DNA of 40,357 bases. It comes from Winslowiella iniecta (GTDB lineage Bacteria; Pseudomonadota; Gammaproteobacteria; Enterobacterales; Enterobacteriaceae). Each line of letters starts with the position of its first letter. Positions within the stretch are counted from its first letter, which is position 1. Under the pieces are notes generated by a model. It made no database searches and had not been told where the DNA came from. It saw nothing but the letters and a program-made list of their open reading frames with translations. Location of the stretch: assembly GCF_001267535.1 (NCBI RefSeq), contig NZ_JRXE01000018.1:1-40357 (forward strand). The letters are read 5' to 3'. Shown here piece by piece: positions 39,088-40,357 of this stretch. The position numbers were made by a program, and so were the translations under genes.

Positions 39088-40357
39088 ATGAATAACGTTA
39101 TTGCACAACAAATTGCCGATCAGGGTGGCGTAGAAGCCTGGCTGCATGCGCAGCAACATAAGAGCCTGCTGCGTTTTCTGACCTGCGGCAGCGTCGACGA
39201 CGGTAAAAGCACGCTGATTGGTCGTCTGCTGCACGATACCCGTCAGATTTATGAAGATCAGCTCTCTTCGCTGCACAATGACAGCAAACGTCACGGTACG
39301 CAGGGCGAAAAGCTTGACCTGGCACTACTGGTGGATGGTTTGCAGGCTGAGCGTGAGCAGGGCATCACGATCGATGTCGCTTACCGCTACTTCTCCACCG
39401 AGAAGCGTAAATTTATTATTGCTGATACCCCGGGCCATGAGCAGTACACGCGCAATATGGCGACCGGTGCCTCAACCTGCGACCTGGCGATTCTGCTGAT
39501 CGATGCGCGTAAAGGCGTGCTGGATCAAACCCGTCGTCACAGCTTTATCTCCACGTTGCTGGGAATTAAGCATCTGGTGGTGGCGATCAATAAAATGGAT
39601 CTGGTCGACTATAAGCAGGAAACGTTCGAGCAGATTAAACAGGATTATCTGGATTTTGCGCAGCAACTGCCGGAAGACCTGGATATTCGCTTTGTGCCGC
39701 TGTCGGCGCTGGAAGGTGAAAACGTCGCCACACCGAGCGCGGCGATGAACTGGTACAGCGGCCCGACGCTGCTGGATGTGCTGGAAACCGTCGAGGTGCA
39801 GCGCGTGGTTGAACAGCAGCCGATGCGCTTCCCGGTGCAGTATGTGAACCGCCCGAACCTCGATTTCCGTGGTTATGCCGGTACGCTGGCATCCGGAACC
39901 GTGCGTGTCGGTCAGCGAGTCAAAGTATTACCTTCAGGCGTTGAATCGGCGATTGCCCGTATTGTCACCTTTGATGGCGATCTGCAACAGGCCGCTGCCG
40001 GTGAAGCGTTGACGCTGGTGCTGAAAGATGAGATCGATATCAGCCGTGGCGATCTGCTGGTTGATGCTGATGCCACGCTGAAAGCGGTGCAGGGCGCATC
40101 AATTGATGTGGTGTGGATGGCAGAGCAGCCGCTGACACCGGGTCAGAGCTATGATGTGAAAATTGCCGGTAAGAAAACCCGCGCGCGTATCGAAAGCATT
40201 CAGCACCAGGTTGAGATTAACAGCCTGACACAGCGTGAAGTGGAAAGTCTGCCGCTTAACGGTATCGGTCTGGTGGATGTGACCTTCGATGAACCGATGG
40301 TGCTGGACGCTTATCAGCAAAACCCGGTGACCGGTGGCATGATCTTTATCGATCGTC
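39088..40357 (+). CDS. cysN: Sulfate adenylyltransferase subunit 1 CysN (3' end outside window)
   Basis: The first 423 codons of the GTPase subunit of ATP sulfurylase (E. coli CysN 475); the reading frame runs off the window edge. GTP hydrolysis by CysN drives APS formation by CysD. The GTPase motifs are the P-loop [10 protein letters not shown] near residues 34-43, the switch region [26 protein letters not shown] and NKMDLVD, followed by the beta-barrel domain ([18 protein letters not shown]). An AAGGAG lies before the ATG. The next gene in E. coli would be cysC, not visible here. Confidence 0.96.
   Translation, partial: MNNVIAQQIADQGGVEAWLHAQQHKSLLRFLTCGSVDDGKSTLIGRLLHDTRQIYEDQLSSLHNDSKRHGTQGEKLDLALLVDGLQAEREQGITIDVAYRYFSTEKRKFIIADTPGHEQYTRNMATGASTCDLAILLIDARKGVLDQTRRHSFISTLLGIKHLVVAINKMDLVDYKQETFEQIKQDYLDFAQQLPEDLDIRFVPLSALEGENVATPSAAMNWYSGPTLLDVLETVEVQRVVEQQPMRFPVQYVNRPNLDFRGYAGTLASGTVRVGQRVKVLPSGVESAIARIVTFDGDLQQAAAGEALTLVLKDEIDISRGDLLVDADATLKAVQGASIDVVWMAEQPLTPGQSYDVKIAGKKTRARIESIQHQVEINSLTQREVESLPLNGIGLVDVTFDEPMVLDAYQQNPVTGGMIFIDR

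Overview
This window is a chromosomal segment of an Enterobacterales bacterium. The gene content and much of the order (xni, ppnN, queF, syd, csrB, yqcC, truC, yqcA, gud genes, barA, rlmD, relA, mazG, pyrG, eno, queE, queD, cysJIH, iap, cysDN) match the Escherichia coli region between xni and cysN. Several details differ from E. coli: all gar/gud genes are clustered, mazEF is absent, no CRISPR-Cas lies beside iap, and cysG is fused into the cysDN operon. This would fit a relative such as the Erwiniaceae (Pantoea/Erwinia-like), but the genus is inferred only from layout. No rRNA, tRNA, prophage or insertion sequence was recognised.

Layout. 1-3732: the start of an unrecognised leftward gene, then leftward xni, ppnN and queF. 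3876-6602: rightward syd, the CsrA-sequestering sRNA gene csrB with an upstream UvrY-type box, yqcC, truC and yqcA. 6639-15729: an aldarate catabolic island with garD pointing left and gudP-gudX-gudD-garL-garR-garK pointing right. 15840-23102: leftward barA, then rightward rlmD, relA and mazG. 23373-26385: pyrG and eno. 26478-28370: an accessory pair, a periplasmic metallo-beta-lactamase-fold protein and a divergent LysR regulator. 28466-29543: convergent queE and queD. 29839-34101: cysJIH. 34267-36485: a probable FeeM-like acyltransferase gene, a YciI-like gene and iap. 36743 to the end: cysG, cysD and the first 423 codons of cysN.

How the genes work together. GudP imports glucarate/galactarate; GudD (with its paralogue GudX) and GarD dehydrate them to 5-keto-4-deoxyglucarate; GarL cleaves this to pyruvate and tartronate semialdehyde; GarR reduces the latter to glycerate; GarK phosphorylates it to 2-phosphoglycerate, the substrate of Eno, also in the window. 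BarA is the sensor kinase whose partner UvrY activates csrB. QueD, QueE and QueF are three steps of queuosine precursor synthesis. CysN/D, CysH and CysJ/I form most of assimilatory sulfate reduction, and CysG makes the siroheme needed by CysI.

The items most worth a second look are the FeeM-like gene with a cysteine cluster near its C-terminus between cysH and iap, a family of 20-bp GC-rich hairpins just after stop codons, a motif shared by the two cys promoters, a structured leader upstream of ppnN, a large palindrome overlapping the csrB UvrY box, and the metallo-beta-lactamase-fold protein whose zinc motif is altered. None of these amounts to a clearly new multi-gene system.
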